Part shown: in pieces, positions 13,901-25,900 of the stretch
Layout: each line of letters begins with the position of its first letter
How positions within the stretch are numbered: the stretch's first letter is position 1
Assembly (NCBI GenBank): GCA_029215795.1
Contig: JARDYH010000007.1
Location: 60,566,763-60,630,762, forward strand
Reading direction: 5' to 3'
From: Anniella stebbinsi
Lineage: Eukaryota > Chordata > Lepidosauria > Squamata > Anniellidae
DNA length: 64,000 nucleotides
Position numbers and translations under genes: made by a program
The notes under the pieces: generated by a model
What the model was told of the DNA's origin: nothing
The model's input: only the letters and a program-made list of their open reading frames with translations
Databases searched by the model: none

Positions 13901-16900
13901 GGGTCGAACCTAGGTTGATTTGGCTATTGTTGGTTTGTATTTATGCTGGTAGCGTCTACTTTTGTTGCCATCCGTGCACCCTAATTGGTTATTTTTGTCT
14001 TGTGTGCTGCTGTAGACAATAGGTATGGGAAAAAGGTGAATATCAATAGGACTGACCTGAAATAGTGGCTGGGTGTACAAGTGGGTGTTTCCCGAAAAAT
14101 GTTGCCCTTTATGACACACCGCTCTGGCCCCCAGTTTGGCGACAGCTCAGGGGCTTGAAGAAGTGTGGGGAAAAATGCTCAGGGAGGGCAGGACGCTTCA
14201 TGATGTAGTCACAGAGCCATACCTTACTGGCTGTGACTAAGGTGCCACGAAATCTTCACCATGTCTATGTGATCCCTGATTGGTTGGATCACGCAGCCAA
14301 CAAGAAGAAGAACTTCGTAAACAAAAAAAATGGTGTCAAACAGAGGGGCAGCAAGCAGCAGTAAATCAGTGTGCTGGAGGTACATTGCTTGTTGTTGTGG
14401 GGAGTCTTTGGGAGAACATTTGAGGGTGAACCCTCTTTTTCATGCTGGCAATGCCCCCCCCCATGAAAACTGGGCTCAGATGCCCTTATCCACACCAATG
14501 GCAAATCAGTCAGCATCTTGGCGAACGTTCTTCGACTTGGTGTTTTGCAGACAGATTGCCAGGAAGTGGCGTCGGTTGTGAGCGCCAGGGAGATCCGTGT
14601 CGTGGCCGAGCTGCTGCAAATCTCACCCGAGGGCTTGCAGAGGGCCATCACCTTCAAAGTGACGGTAAGGGGGCAGGGAGCCCTGACATCCAGCCAGGCA
14701 AGGAATGCACGTGGGGAGCAGGGGTTGGAAGGCAGAGGGTATCAGGTTGCCACACCGAAGAGGGCTGCAACCTGTTCTGTCACTCAAGACTCTAGGACAT
14801 GAACTAATGGGCTTAAGATACAGGAAAGGAGATACCAGTTGAACATCAGGAAGAACTTCCTAATGGTCAGAGCAGTCAGGCAGAGAAATCAGCTACCTAG
14901 GGAGGAGGCGGGCTCTCTGTCGCTGGAGATATCCAAGCAAAGACTGGGCAGCCATCAGTCAGTGATGCTTTAAAAGGTTCCTGTACTGAGCAGGTGGTTG
15001 GACCTGGTGGCCCTTCCAAATCTACGATTCTATGAACCCATTATCATCCAAGGGGATGTCCCAAGAACCCTTGTGACTCATACTGCGAAGCAGCTGTGCA
15101 CAGAATCATGGGTCCTCAGTTCAACCCCATATAGGCCTGTCATGAAATGCAGTTAGATGAATTTAGACTCTGGATTTAGTGGCCTTATGTCCTGCATGAT
15201 CTTCAAATTGTTGCTTGTATTGCTGACTTCAAAATGTGGCAAGTCAGACCGTTGGGGGGCCCTCCCGCTCATTCTTCAGAGCGGAGCCCTCAATGTCTGC
15301 TTCAAAGCCCTGCCCTGAGCGCAACGCTGGGCCTGAGGAGTGGGGGTGGAAGAAATGCTGTGTTATGGGACCCAAGGCCCAGCCTAGAGAGTGAGGGCCA
15401 GCTTATTTCTTCATTTTTTTTCTCCACAGGAGACCATGAGGGAAAAGATTTTCACACCACTCACTGTCGAAAGTGCGGTGGATGCCAGGTAAAGAGAGGG
15501 CATTGGGGTGCTGTTCTCTGTGGCTTGACCCTCTAAGCAGAGAATGTCCATGTGTTGTAGGAAAGATGCTTTTTTACGGGGCTGCACGACCTGCAACCCA
15601 CAGGCTGTATGCAGCCTTCAGCTGCTTCCAGTGCAGCCTGCAAACCATGGGCACTCTGCCCAGAGTTCCTCTGGTTAGTGCTTGCACAAGCAGGGAAAAG
15701 GCTGGGATTTCCCTTGATAGCACTATCACTCGCAAAGAAAAACCTAGGATTTCCCTTGCCAATATCAGCACCAGGCAAGGGAAAGGCTGGGATTTACCTT
15801 GCCAGTATCAGCACTAGGCAAGGGAAAGGCTGGGATTTACCTTGCCATTACCAGCACTAGGCAAGGAAAAAGCTGGGATTTCCCTTGCCACTACCAGCAT
15901 CAGGCAAGGAAAAGGCTGGGATTTACCTTGCCAGTATCAGCACTAGGCAAGGGAAAGGCTGGGATTTCCCTTGCCAGTACCAACACTAGGCAAGGAAAAG
16001 GCTGGGATTTCCCTTGCCAGTATCAGCACTAGGCAAGGAAAAGGCTGGGATTTCCCTTGCTATTACCAGCACTAGGCAAGGGAAAGGCTGGGATTTCCCT
16101 TGCCAGTGCTAGGATTAGCAAGGGAAACTCTTCCCTTATCTCCAGTTTTATTTTATTTATTTATTTATTTATTACACACATAATCCACCCAACAACTAAC
16201 ATTCCCCAGTTTCTCCTGAGGGATAGGAAAAAAGGAACTGTTCCCCTTGGTAGCACTAGAGTTCGCTGGAAAAGTCCTGTGTGTGTGTGTGTCTTGGCGT
16301 GGAAGAGTGTGTGTGTGTATAGACGCATGTGTGAAGCTTTGAATGAAGGCGTTTATTTTATTTGTAAGGTTTACATATGCAAGTAACAAGTTTCCCAAGC
16401 AGCAAACAATAAAAGAAAAGGATCAAAATACAGAATTAAAATATTTAAGATCTGATGGTGCCCATAAAACCGTGGCTGCTCTCTCAGGGAATGTGTGCCT
16501 GCCTGTGCAGCCCCTGGCAAACGCCTGACGCGGCCATCAGGGCCAAATCAGTTATTTTATCACCTGACCACCTGCCTCCTGCGCACCCGTTCCTTCAGAA
16601 TCCCAGGTCTTTGGCCTGGTCTTTGTTTGTTTACAGCCATGGTGTCTCCTCTTCTTCTCCTCAGAGACGCCGTTGCCAAGATCCTCTACTCTCTCCTCTT
16701 CAACTGGCTCACCGACAGGATTAATAAGCTCATCTACCCCAGGCAAAACACCCTGTCCATCGCTGTCTTAGATATCTATGGTTTTGAGGTGAGGAGAAAG
16801 GTGGAGGCTTTGCTCCAACGTTCAACCAAGAACACACCGGACTTAGACTGGGATAGGGCTCCTTGGGTGCCTGGCATCCAAGGGAGGAGAGGAGGAGGCT

Positions 16901-19900
16901 AGGCTGGTCCCCATAACAACCTCAGAAAAGGAAGAATGGCCCCTGTGAGGGCTGCCATGACCCAAGTCACAGAGGCTTTAGTTCAAGGGCAGGCAGAGCT
17001 AACCTCTGTTAGCACTTCCAAATAACCCTCTGTCTATATCGGGGGTACAGAACCTCAGGCCCAGGGGCCAAATCCGGTCTCCAAGGGTCGCAATCCGGCC
17101 CTCTGACATTCCCGAGAAAGCCACACCTCCTTTCTCTGGCCCCACCCCCTTTCCCCTGACCACCAATTGCTGGGTAGCTTCCAATGGAGGCTGGTGACTC
17201 CGATGTCAGTGGGGTGGTGAATCTGCTCCGGGTTTCCATCAGAACCAGTCAGAACTTTAAAGGAGCTTTCCAAGGTTCTTCTCAACTAGAATTCTAACTG
17301 GTTCAGACTGGATTCACCACCCCGCCAACATCAGCACCACCAGACACCACTGGTGGTTTCCTGACATTTATGCAGTTTTATCCCCATTTTGAAAGGTTTA
17401 AATGCCTCTCCTAAGCCTGAGTTACTGGCAGTAGGTACGTTAAGCTAAAATATGCAGATACTTTGTGTAATTTTAGCCCTGCCCACCTCTGGATCGTGTT
17501 CCTCGGGAGCTGTTCCAAAATTAAATTTGGACCTTGGGTTGAAAGGTTTACATGTTATGGTGAATGGTCTGAAATCCAATGAACACTGACAGATGAACCT
17601 GAATCACCCCAAGCAATTGTTGCAAATGGCTTTCAGCCTTCACTGCTGCATGTTCCAGCTTCTTGGGCATTCAGCAGTAGATGCTGATGATCTCGCAAAC
17701 CCTCTCCAGACCCCCTGAGACCCTTTTCACCTCTCCCCCTCTTCCTTCTGAGCAGGATCTGGGCTTCAACAGCTTTGAGCAGCTGTGCATCAATTACGCA
17801 AACGAGTACCTTCAATTCTTCTTCAACAAGATCGTCTTCAAGGAGGAACAGGTGAGAACCAAGCTCCACCATCACCGTTGCCCTTTCTAGGAACACTTGA
17901 GCCTCATGTTTTGACGGGATCTGCAGCGGTGTTGTGTGTGTGTGTGTGTGTGTTTTTAAAGTGTTGTTTTGCTTTGTTTTCCTTTTTGCTGTTTTATTCT
18001 GTTGCTGATGTTTTGTTACGCAATGCCATTTGCTCCTAATGAGGTGGGCTGCCTTGAACATTTCTGCAAGGTGAGATCCAAATGTAGATGAGCAAGTAAA
18101 TAAAAGAGTCAGCTGCAGTCATTACAGCTTCTCTTTGGGGAAGGGACCTAACTCAGCGGTAGAACCCCTGCTTTGCATACAGAAGGTCCCAGGTTCAATC
18201 CCCAGCTCCTGGCTGACCTTCGGAAAAGCTGTTGGTGTTCTATTTGAAGGATGATGCATCCTATGCCACTGGGAAGGTTGCTAGGTTCTTTCTTATTTCG
18301 ATGCAAGCAAGGGCAATAATTTCCTTGGCCCCATTTTAAAGGTATTGTTTTTATTGAATTGCTTTTAATTAGCTGCATCTGTCTTGAGTCCAAAACCTTG
18401 TATTGGACTGGGACCCCAATAAACAATTTATTCAATACCCATCGTCTCCAGGTAAAACTAGGAAAGAATCCTGCCTGATGCTCAGGAACGCTGTTACCAG
18501 TCATTGCGGTATAGACAACCCTGAGTGAGATGGGCCATTGGTGTGATTTGATACAAGGCAGCTTCCAATGTTCTCATTTAAACCGGGCCATTACTTAGAA
18601 TCATGAGGACTGGGATTTTACTTTAGGTGGAAGGAACATAATAGCTCAGTGATGGAGCAAATGCTGAAAATGTGGACTGTTCCAGGTTCAGTCCCCAGCC
18701 TCTCCAGGCAGGGCTGGGAATCGTTCCCATCTGAAATCCCAGAGAGGTGCTGCCAGTTCATATAGACCGGGGTGTTGAACCTCTTTCACTCTGGGGGCAA
18801 ATTCCATTTTGAAGACGCTCTCGGGCCGCATTCCAATAGTGGGTGGGGCTGAAGGCAAAAGGGGGCATGGCCAAAATAAATACCAGCCTACCTGAGCTTG
18901 AAGCTCTCACTGCCAGTCATGAAACCTTAGGAGAGGCATTTCAACCTTTCAGACGTGGGAAGAAACTGCACAAGAGCTCAGTGTGACAGAGTGCATGCAA
19001 AAGGTCCCAGGTTCAATCCCCGGCTTCTCCAGGTAGGGCAAGGAAAGGATCCGGCCTGGAACCCTGGAGCGCCATTGCTGCAAGTCATTGTTGACAATAC
19101 TGGGCAAGATGGGCCAAGGGTCTGACTCAGTTGAAGGCACCTTCCTATGTTCCTATGCCTGGAGGGCCAGATTAGGAGGGCCGGATTTGGCCCAAGGAAC
19201 TGAGGTTCTGCACTCCTAATGTAGACCATAGTGAGCTGGATAGGCCAATGGTCTGGTGCCGTATAAGGCACCAGACCATTGGCACCAGCCCAGGTTTCGA
19301 CTTGGGTGCATCCCAGCAGCGTGAGCCGTTTCTAGTAAGGGTGGTCAGTGCCTCACTTCTCTGTCCTCTATAAAGGAGGAATATATCCGGGAGCAGATTG
19401 AGTGGAAAGAAATCGCCTTCAATGACAACCAGCCTTGCATTGACCTCATCGCCCAGAAGCCTCATGGGATTCTGAAGATCCTGGATGACCAAAGCAGTTT
19501 CCCTCAGGTAGCATGGGCCCCTCTGGGTAGGCGGGCAAATCCTTTGCCCTCCTTTTAAATTTTGATTCATTTGCTTGTTTTCTAAGTCTGCAAATCACAT
19601 TGCAGGCTCAGAAATGTAGGGACATTGACTGCAGGTTGCATCTGAGTCCGTATTCGGTCCGGAAGGTGCAAACTGGGTAAAATCTTGATCAAAAATGCAC
19701 TAGAAGGAATGTCTCATCCATCCCTACTCTCAGCGCAAAGGCACAGCAGAACGACTAGCCCTTAAAGGAGCCTGCTTGTCACGTCTCTGCATGGCTCAAT
19801 GCTCTGGGATCCCTGGGATCAGGGACTCATGCATGGCCAAGGGTCGGGGGCTCTTCTGAAAGCAGCTAATCCTTCCTTGGCACTCTAAAAGTGTTCCTCA

Positions 19901-22900
19901 GCTATCAGAAGGGTAGACGTTGCTGGCCTTAACCAGACGACGAGTCTGCGGCAAAGGTGAACTGGAACAAGCAGGATGTTGCTGGATTGGCCGGACCAGT
20001 CAGTTATTCCTCTGTCTTCCTAGGCCACGGATCATACCTTTCTCCAGAAATGCCATTACCATCATGGCGCCCACCTGCTGTATTCCAAGCCAAAGATGCC
20101 GCTGCCTGAGTTCTCCATTAAGCACTATGCGGGCAAAGTCACCTACCAGGTGAGATGAAAAATGAATCGCAAAAACAAAAGCCACAGATCGAAACAGTAA
20201 CAAAAACCATTGAAGGCCCTCCGCTACCAACTAATGGGCTGCAACTCCCATAATTCCCAGTCAGCATGGTCACTGGCCATACTGGCTAGAGATTGTGGGA
20301 GTCGCCTTGCAGCACAACTGGACGGTGCCATTGGGAAAGGCTGCACTACTCACAGCATGAGCGAGTTGCCGATTACCTAAAAAGATAGCAAAGATGGCAG
20401 CATCCGGATACATCTAAGAAACTAGAATTTGGGTGCCACCACAGAGAAGGCCTTTTTTCCAGCTGCCACTCCTCTGGCTCGCTTCATCCCTCCTCCAGAG
20501 CCTAAGCTACTGCAACTGAGCACATTTAGACTATAATTTTGGCACAGAAAATATAATGCTTTCCCCTCCTCACTCACTCTGTAGGTGCACAAGTTCTTGG
20601 ATAAAAACTACGATCAAGTTCGCCAGGACGTCCTGGACCTTTTCGTCAACAGCAAAACCAAAGTAGGTGCCGCTTGGGCTGATCTCAGTTTGACCTCTGT
20701 GCCTCTGTTGGCTTTAGCACAGCCTCTCCCAACCTGGTACCTTCCAGATACATTGGACTTCAACTCCCATCAGCTCCAGGCAACATGGCCAGCATAGCAA
20801 GGAATGCTGGGAGGTGTAGTCTCAAACATCTGGAGGGCACCAGGTGGAGGAAAGATGCTTTAGGCTTTGGATGTAGTGGGGCAGGGAGCTGCATTTATGG
20901 TTTGCCTAAATTGGGTGGAATTCTGGTCCGCTTCTAGCTTAATAAGCCAGTCAATATCTCTCAGCCCAACTAACGTAAGGATAAAATTGTTTAACAGCCT
21001 ATTTTAAATGTGGTTTTTAATATTGATATGGGAACCACTTGTTTACGTATTATTTATTTACAATATTTACCGCTCCCCATTCAGAATTTCGGAGCGGTGG
21101 ACAAAATAAGAGGTTTTATTATATGATGGGGTATATCAATGAATGAATGAGGGTAACGATAAAAAGAACCCTGGATCATGTACTTTGCCCTGGGCTCCTT
21201 GGAGGAAGGGTGGGTGGAATCAAAACGGAAGGGCTCAATGCCCACCTGAAATGTTCCATAGTCCTCGTCTGCTCTGTTCCTGGCTCAGATGGTGGCCCAC
21301 CTCTTCTTCAGCCATGCTCAAGTGGTGGCGCAGCAGAAGACGATGGTCGGAAGGAGCAGCACCAGCAAGCGGAAGTTTAAGCCCCAAACCGTGGCGGCAA
21401 AATTTCAACAGTCGCTCTTGGACCTTGTGGAGAAGATGGAGAGGTGAGCGAAGAGCAGAACAATACTGAGCTAGATAGAGCAATGGGGCGATTCGGTATC
21501 CGAATCGACCCATTGCTCTATCTAGCTCAGTATTGTTGATAACATTACATTTTCCCAACCTGGCGCCCCCGCCATGTGTTGGACTACAACTCCCATCATT
21601 GGAAGGATGATGAGCGCTGTAGTCTAACACATCTGGGGGGGTCACCAATTGGGAAAGGCTGGTCAGCATCGACTGGCAGTGTAGACCACCAGGAGGGTTT
21701 TCCCCCCCACCCTACCTGGAGATGCCAAGGACCGAAATGGGACCGCACGTGCTTTACCACTGAGTTATGGCCCAATTCCATAGACCAAGGTTGGGGAACT
21801 AAATTCAGGTGGGCACCCAGATGATTCAACCACCCAGCCCTCTGGGAGCTGAATGAGCCAGCCAGTGTGCTGGTCAGGAGTTGGCTTCGTTGCATGCTGG
21901 CTTCTCCCCCATCGTGAACATCTTCACTTTGTTCTCATTCTATCAAACTTAGATACATTTCTATTTTCTTTTTAAGGCGAGAGAAAGAGAGAGAAATTGA
22001 GCCCTGTTGCATATGTCTCTTTTTCTCTCCGTAGATGCAACCCTTTCTTCGTTCGCTGCATCAAACCCAACAACAGGAAGGTACGGATTGGGTCCGCCTT
22101 TCTCCCCATCTCCTGGTCATGCCAGCATGAATACAGGCGCGGCTACTTGTGATCAAACCAACCCTGCATTTTCTTCCGCCTCAGCTGGAATCTCTCCTTT
22201 ATTTCCCTCTTTGCTTCTTTCTCCCAGATCTCTGTTTCCAGTATCCTGCCCCATGGCCAAATTGTAGTCCAACACCTCCCCCCCCCCAAACACCTCCCCC
22301 CCGCCCCCGTCCACACTTTCTGCTCACTTCCTTCCCGTTATCTCCTCAGTAGTGCTTCAGAAATCAAGCAGGCAATTTCCTTCTCTGTCCCAGTGAATAT
22401 CCGTAAAGTTCCACCCTGCAGGGTTTTGAGCGGGCCCTAAAGATCTCTTTGCTTACAATGGGGTGGGGGGGGGGGCAGAGCCTTGGTCTAGATGCCAATT
22501 CCAGTCCTCCTGGGATCCCAATGCGGCCCGCTGGGGGTACACCCCTTTCCCCTAACCCCCTAATCGTTTGGCGGCTTTTGTTTATTTTCCCCCTCGTTCT
22601 GAATAGTTAAATTGCCCAGTGAGCACTTTAAGCTAAAATGGGCTGGTATTCTGGCCCCACCAAAGCAGGCGTGAGAATTCTATTTGGGGGCAAAATCTCA
22701 AGACTTTTTCTGGTTCGGCCTTGGCAGATTCTGTTCCGTTTCCCACCGCTGACGTTGACTCAATCTGTAGCCAGTCGTTCGAATACGCAGATTCTGTTGT
22801 TGTTTCTTAATGGCAGCGATTTGCGCAAATTGGATCTCTTTTGTGAGAGGGTCTTAAAATTTGCGCAAATGGGGGTTGTATTTTTTTTTTATTAAAATGC

Positions 22901-25900
22901 TTTTAATTGTGATCTTGTGCACTATCGCAAGCCTGCCTGTCCGCTAGGTATCCCCACAGAGACATAAATTCCCTTCTTGTACATATCCTTTTAGTTTGAT
23001 CCTCCCCACACACTACTTGAGCCCTGTTCTGAAATCACCAAAGAACTCGTCAATTTCATCCTCCACTTTGGGCCTTCCTGAGCTAAGGGGACCAGTCCAG
23101 CACTCTAACCGCTACACCACACTGCCTTTGAGGAATACCAGGAGTTGTAGTTGAGAACATTTGGAGGACACCCATTTGGGGGAAACTGTCCCTCCAAGCA
23201 GTTCATAATTGCTGTTCCTAAGCACCCAAAGACTTCTCTCTCCTGCTACTCTGTCTCTCTTGCTCCTCCACGTTGTGCAAATACCTTTCATCCTGAGTCG
23301 ATTGGCTCGTTTCCCAGGCTATCAAAAGCTCTCCTTCTGCTTTTCTCATCCAGGAGCCGGGCCTTTTTGAGATTGACGTAGTCAGCAGTCAGCTGCGTTA
23401 TTCGGGGATTCTGGAGACCATCCGTATCCGCAAAGTGGGCTTTCCCGTCCGCATCCCCTTCCAGATCTTCATTGAGAGGTACAGACGAGGAGGGCGCTGA
23501 CCTAGTAATCTGCAGGATCTGACCAGGGAGGGATGTAACTGCCAACTTCATCTACACCCCATTTCTCAGCCTTCAATTCATTTCTTCCCATTTCCACATC
23601 GGTTTATGATCTTTTCTTCTAATCCTCATGAAAATTCAGCCTCTAACTATGTCCCTTCAGGTACCGCTGTCTTGTTGATATCAGACCGGACATCATCCCC
23701 GATGGCTGGAATTGTGTGGGAGTGCTGAAGAAGCTGTGTCCAGTCACCCCAGAGATGTACTGCATCGGAGCCACCAAGGTATGGCCGCCATTCCCCTTGG
23801 TAGGCATGATTTGTGGGCGACTCTACTTGTGGTTTCTGACATGTAATGATGCACCCAGTGGGTCCTCCATTCTCAGGTGTGTATCCAGCAACCACAGTCC
23901 TCCTGCCTGTGTCTGAGGGAGACAGAAGGCAGCAAGAGCCTTTCCTTCAGCCAGAGTGGGACCACCTTCCATTTTGCACCTCCTCTTCCAAGCTCTACAC
24001 AAAAAGTGTTTCCTTTCCTGCTTTTGCCCTACATGACCTTTAGGTGACACTGTGGTATGGCAGAATAGCACAAATGCACAAATAAAAAAGGTTTTCTTTC
24101 ACTTAAAGAAATAAATACTGCCTTTTCTCTGCTCTAAAAACACACACTGAAAGTTTAGATACAGAAGCAAAACTGGAGAGTTTTTAAATATATATTTTTA
24201 CTATGGAACATATTCAGTATTTTTTCTTCTTTTTTAAATCCCATCAATTCCCTCTCTATTTCTACCCATTGTATGTTCCCCTCTTCCTTTGTTATTGCTA
24301 ATACGTGACTTAATTGGTATGCATCTGGTTTCTCTTCAGATTGTATAAATCTTTCGCCTTTTACTCAAAGTTACATTTCGCCGCACATATTTTGCCCAGT
24401 TTTAACACTTTGAGGCTTACACTTTATGTATCGGATGAAGTGGACTGTGTGCAAGACAGATGAACACCAGCTGCCCTCAGGAGCTTTATAAAACCCTGCA
24501 GTTGTCTTTTCCTCCCGTTCCCCCTCCAGCTCTTCATGAAGGAGAGCGTCTACCAGCAACTGGAAGGCAAGCGAGAACGCATGGTTCACATGGCGGTGGT
24601 GACGCTGCAGCGGTACACCCGGGGCTTCCTGATCAAGAAACGCTTCTACGCCCTTCGCCGCAAGATCATTATCCTCCAGGCGCGGGCCCGTGGCTACCTT
24701 GTCAGGTGCTGAGAAACCCCTGAGAAAATATATGAGCTTGTTTTTGTGTGTACTGGCGGGTGGTGAGTGGCAAACGTTGGCCAACATCAGCCCCCTCATG
24801 GTAATGTGGTACCGTCTGACATCATCACACTCTGTGCCTTCCCGCCTCGCATCGTATGCGGTTGGGGCAGAGAAAGCCACAGCATAAAAACATCACATCC
24901 TGCATTGTGTCACGCTAGACTAGACACCGCCCAGACGAGGGGAGAATGAGAGTAGGGATGGCCGTTGCGGGACATCCAGCCCCTGGTCCTTATCCGATGC
25001 TCTCACCGCTGGGCCATTTAAGGAGACATGTGCCACAAGAATGTCCGACTGCCTTTTCCCCTCTGCATGTCTGTGTCTGCCATCCATGGTCCGGTCCGTT
25101 TGTCCGTTATTGTGTTTTGTTTTGGTTTTTCACCCTGGGTAGGAGAAAGTGTTGTTGAGGCTTGGTGTGATCTTTCCCAACTCCATACCGGGGGGTTTCC
25201 CGTCCTGCAGGCAAAGGTATCGGAGGCTGCGAAGAACCCTCATCAAGGTCAGGTGCCTGGTGCGCATCTATGTGAACCGCAGGAGGTACCTCAAGGTGAG
25301 TCTTGCGTTTCGTTTGGCGGCACGAAGGGCAGGGCCTGCGGGAGGGGAGGGGGAGAAGGGGCAGTGCTTGAAGGCAAAACTGGATGAGCCCACCCAGTGG
25401 GGAGGGCCGTGACGCAGAACGCCCTTCTCCAACCAGGAGCCTCCCAGATGTGTTGGACTACTACAGCTCCCATCATCCCCCAGCCAACGTATCTAGGCTG
25501 GCCTAGGTGCATGCCAATGGGGAGCCCCGTCACTCAGAGAATATGTATCAGGAGTGTTGAACTTCAGGCCTGGCAGTTAAATCCAGCCTACCTGGGATTC
25601 CAAACCAGCTCTTCAGGATTCCCCAGGTAGCCCCACCCCCTTTCCCTGGCCACACCCCTTTCCCTGGCCACACCTCCTTTCCCCTAACTGTCTATCGTTT
25701 AGTAGTTTCCTGGCTTTTGCAAGTGTATTCCCGATTCTAAGAAGTTAAAATGCCTCTCCATTTCCTAAGGCAGTAACAGGTTTTACATTAAAAATCAGCT
25801 GGTATGTTTTGCCTCCAAGGGAGGCAACAAGGGAGAGGGCCTTCCCTGTGGTGGTCCCCCAATTATGGAATGATCTCCCCGATGAAGGCTGCCTGGCGCC

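Noticed and set aside
15473..16032. Series of plus-strand frames with a repeated QGKGWD-type peptide
   Set aside because: Produced by the 43-bp minisatellite read in three frames; not a repeat protein.
15686..16112. CRISPR-like repeat array
   Set aside because: Head-to-tail units with no distinct spacers, in a vertebrate intron.
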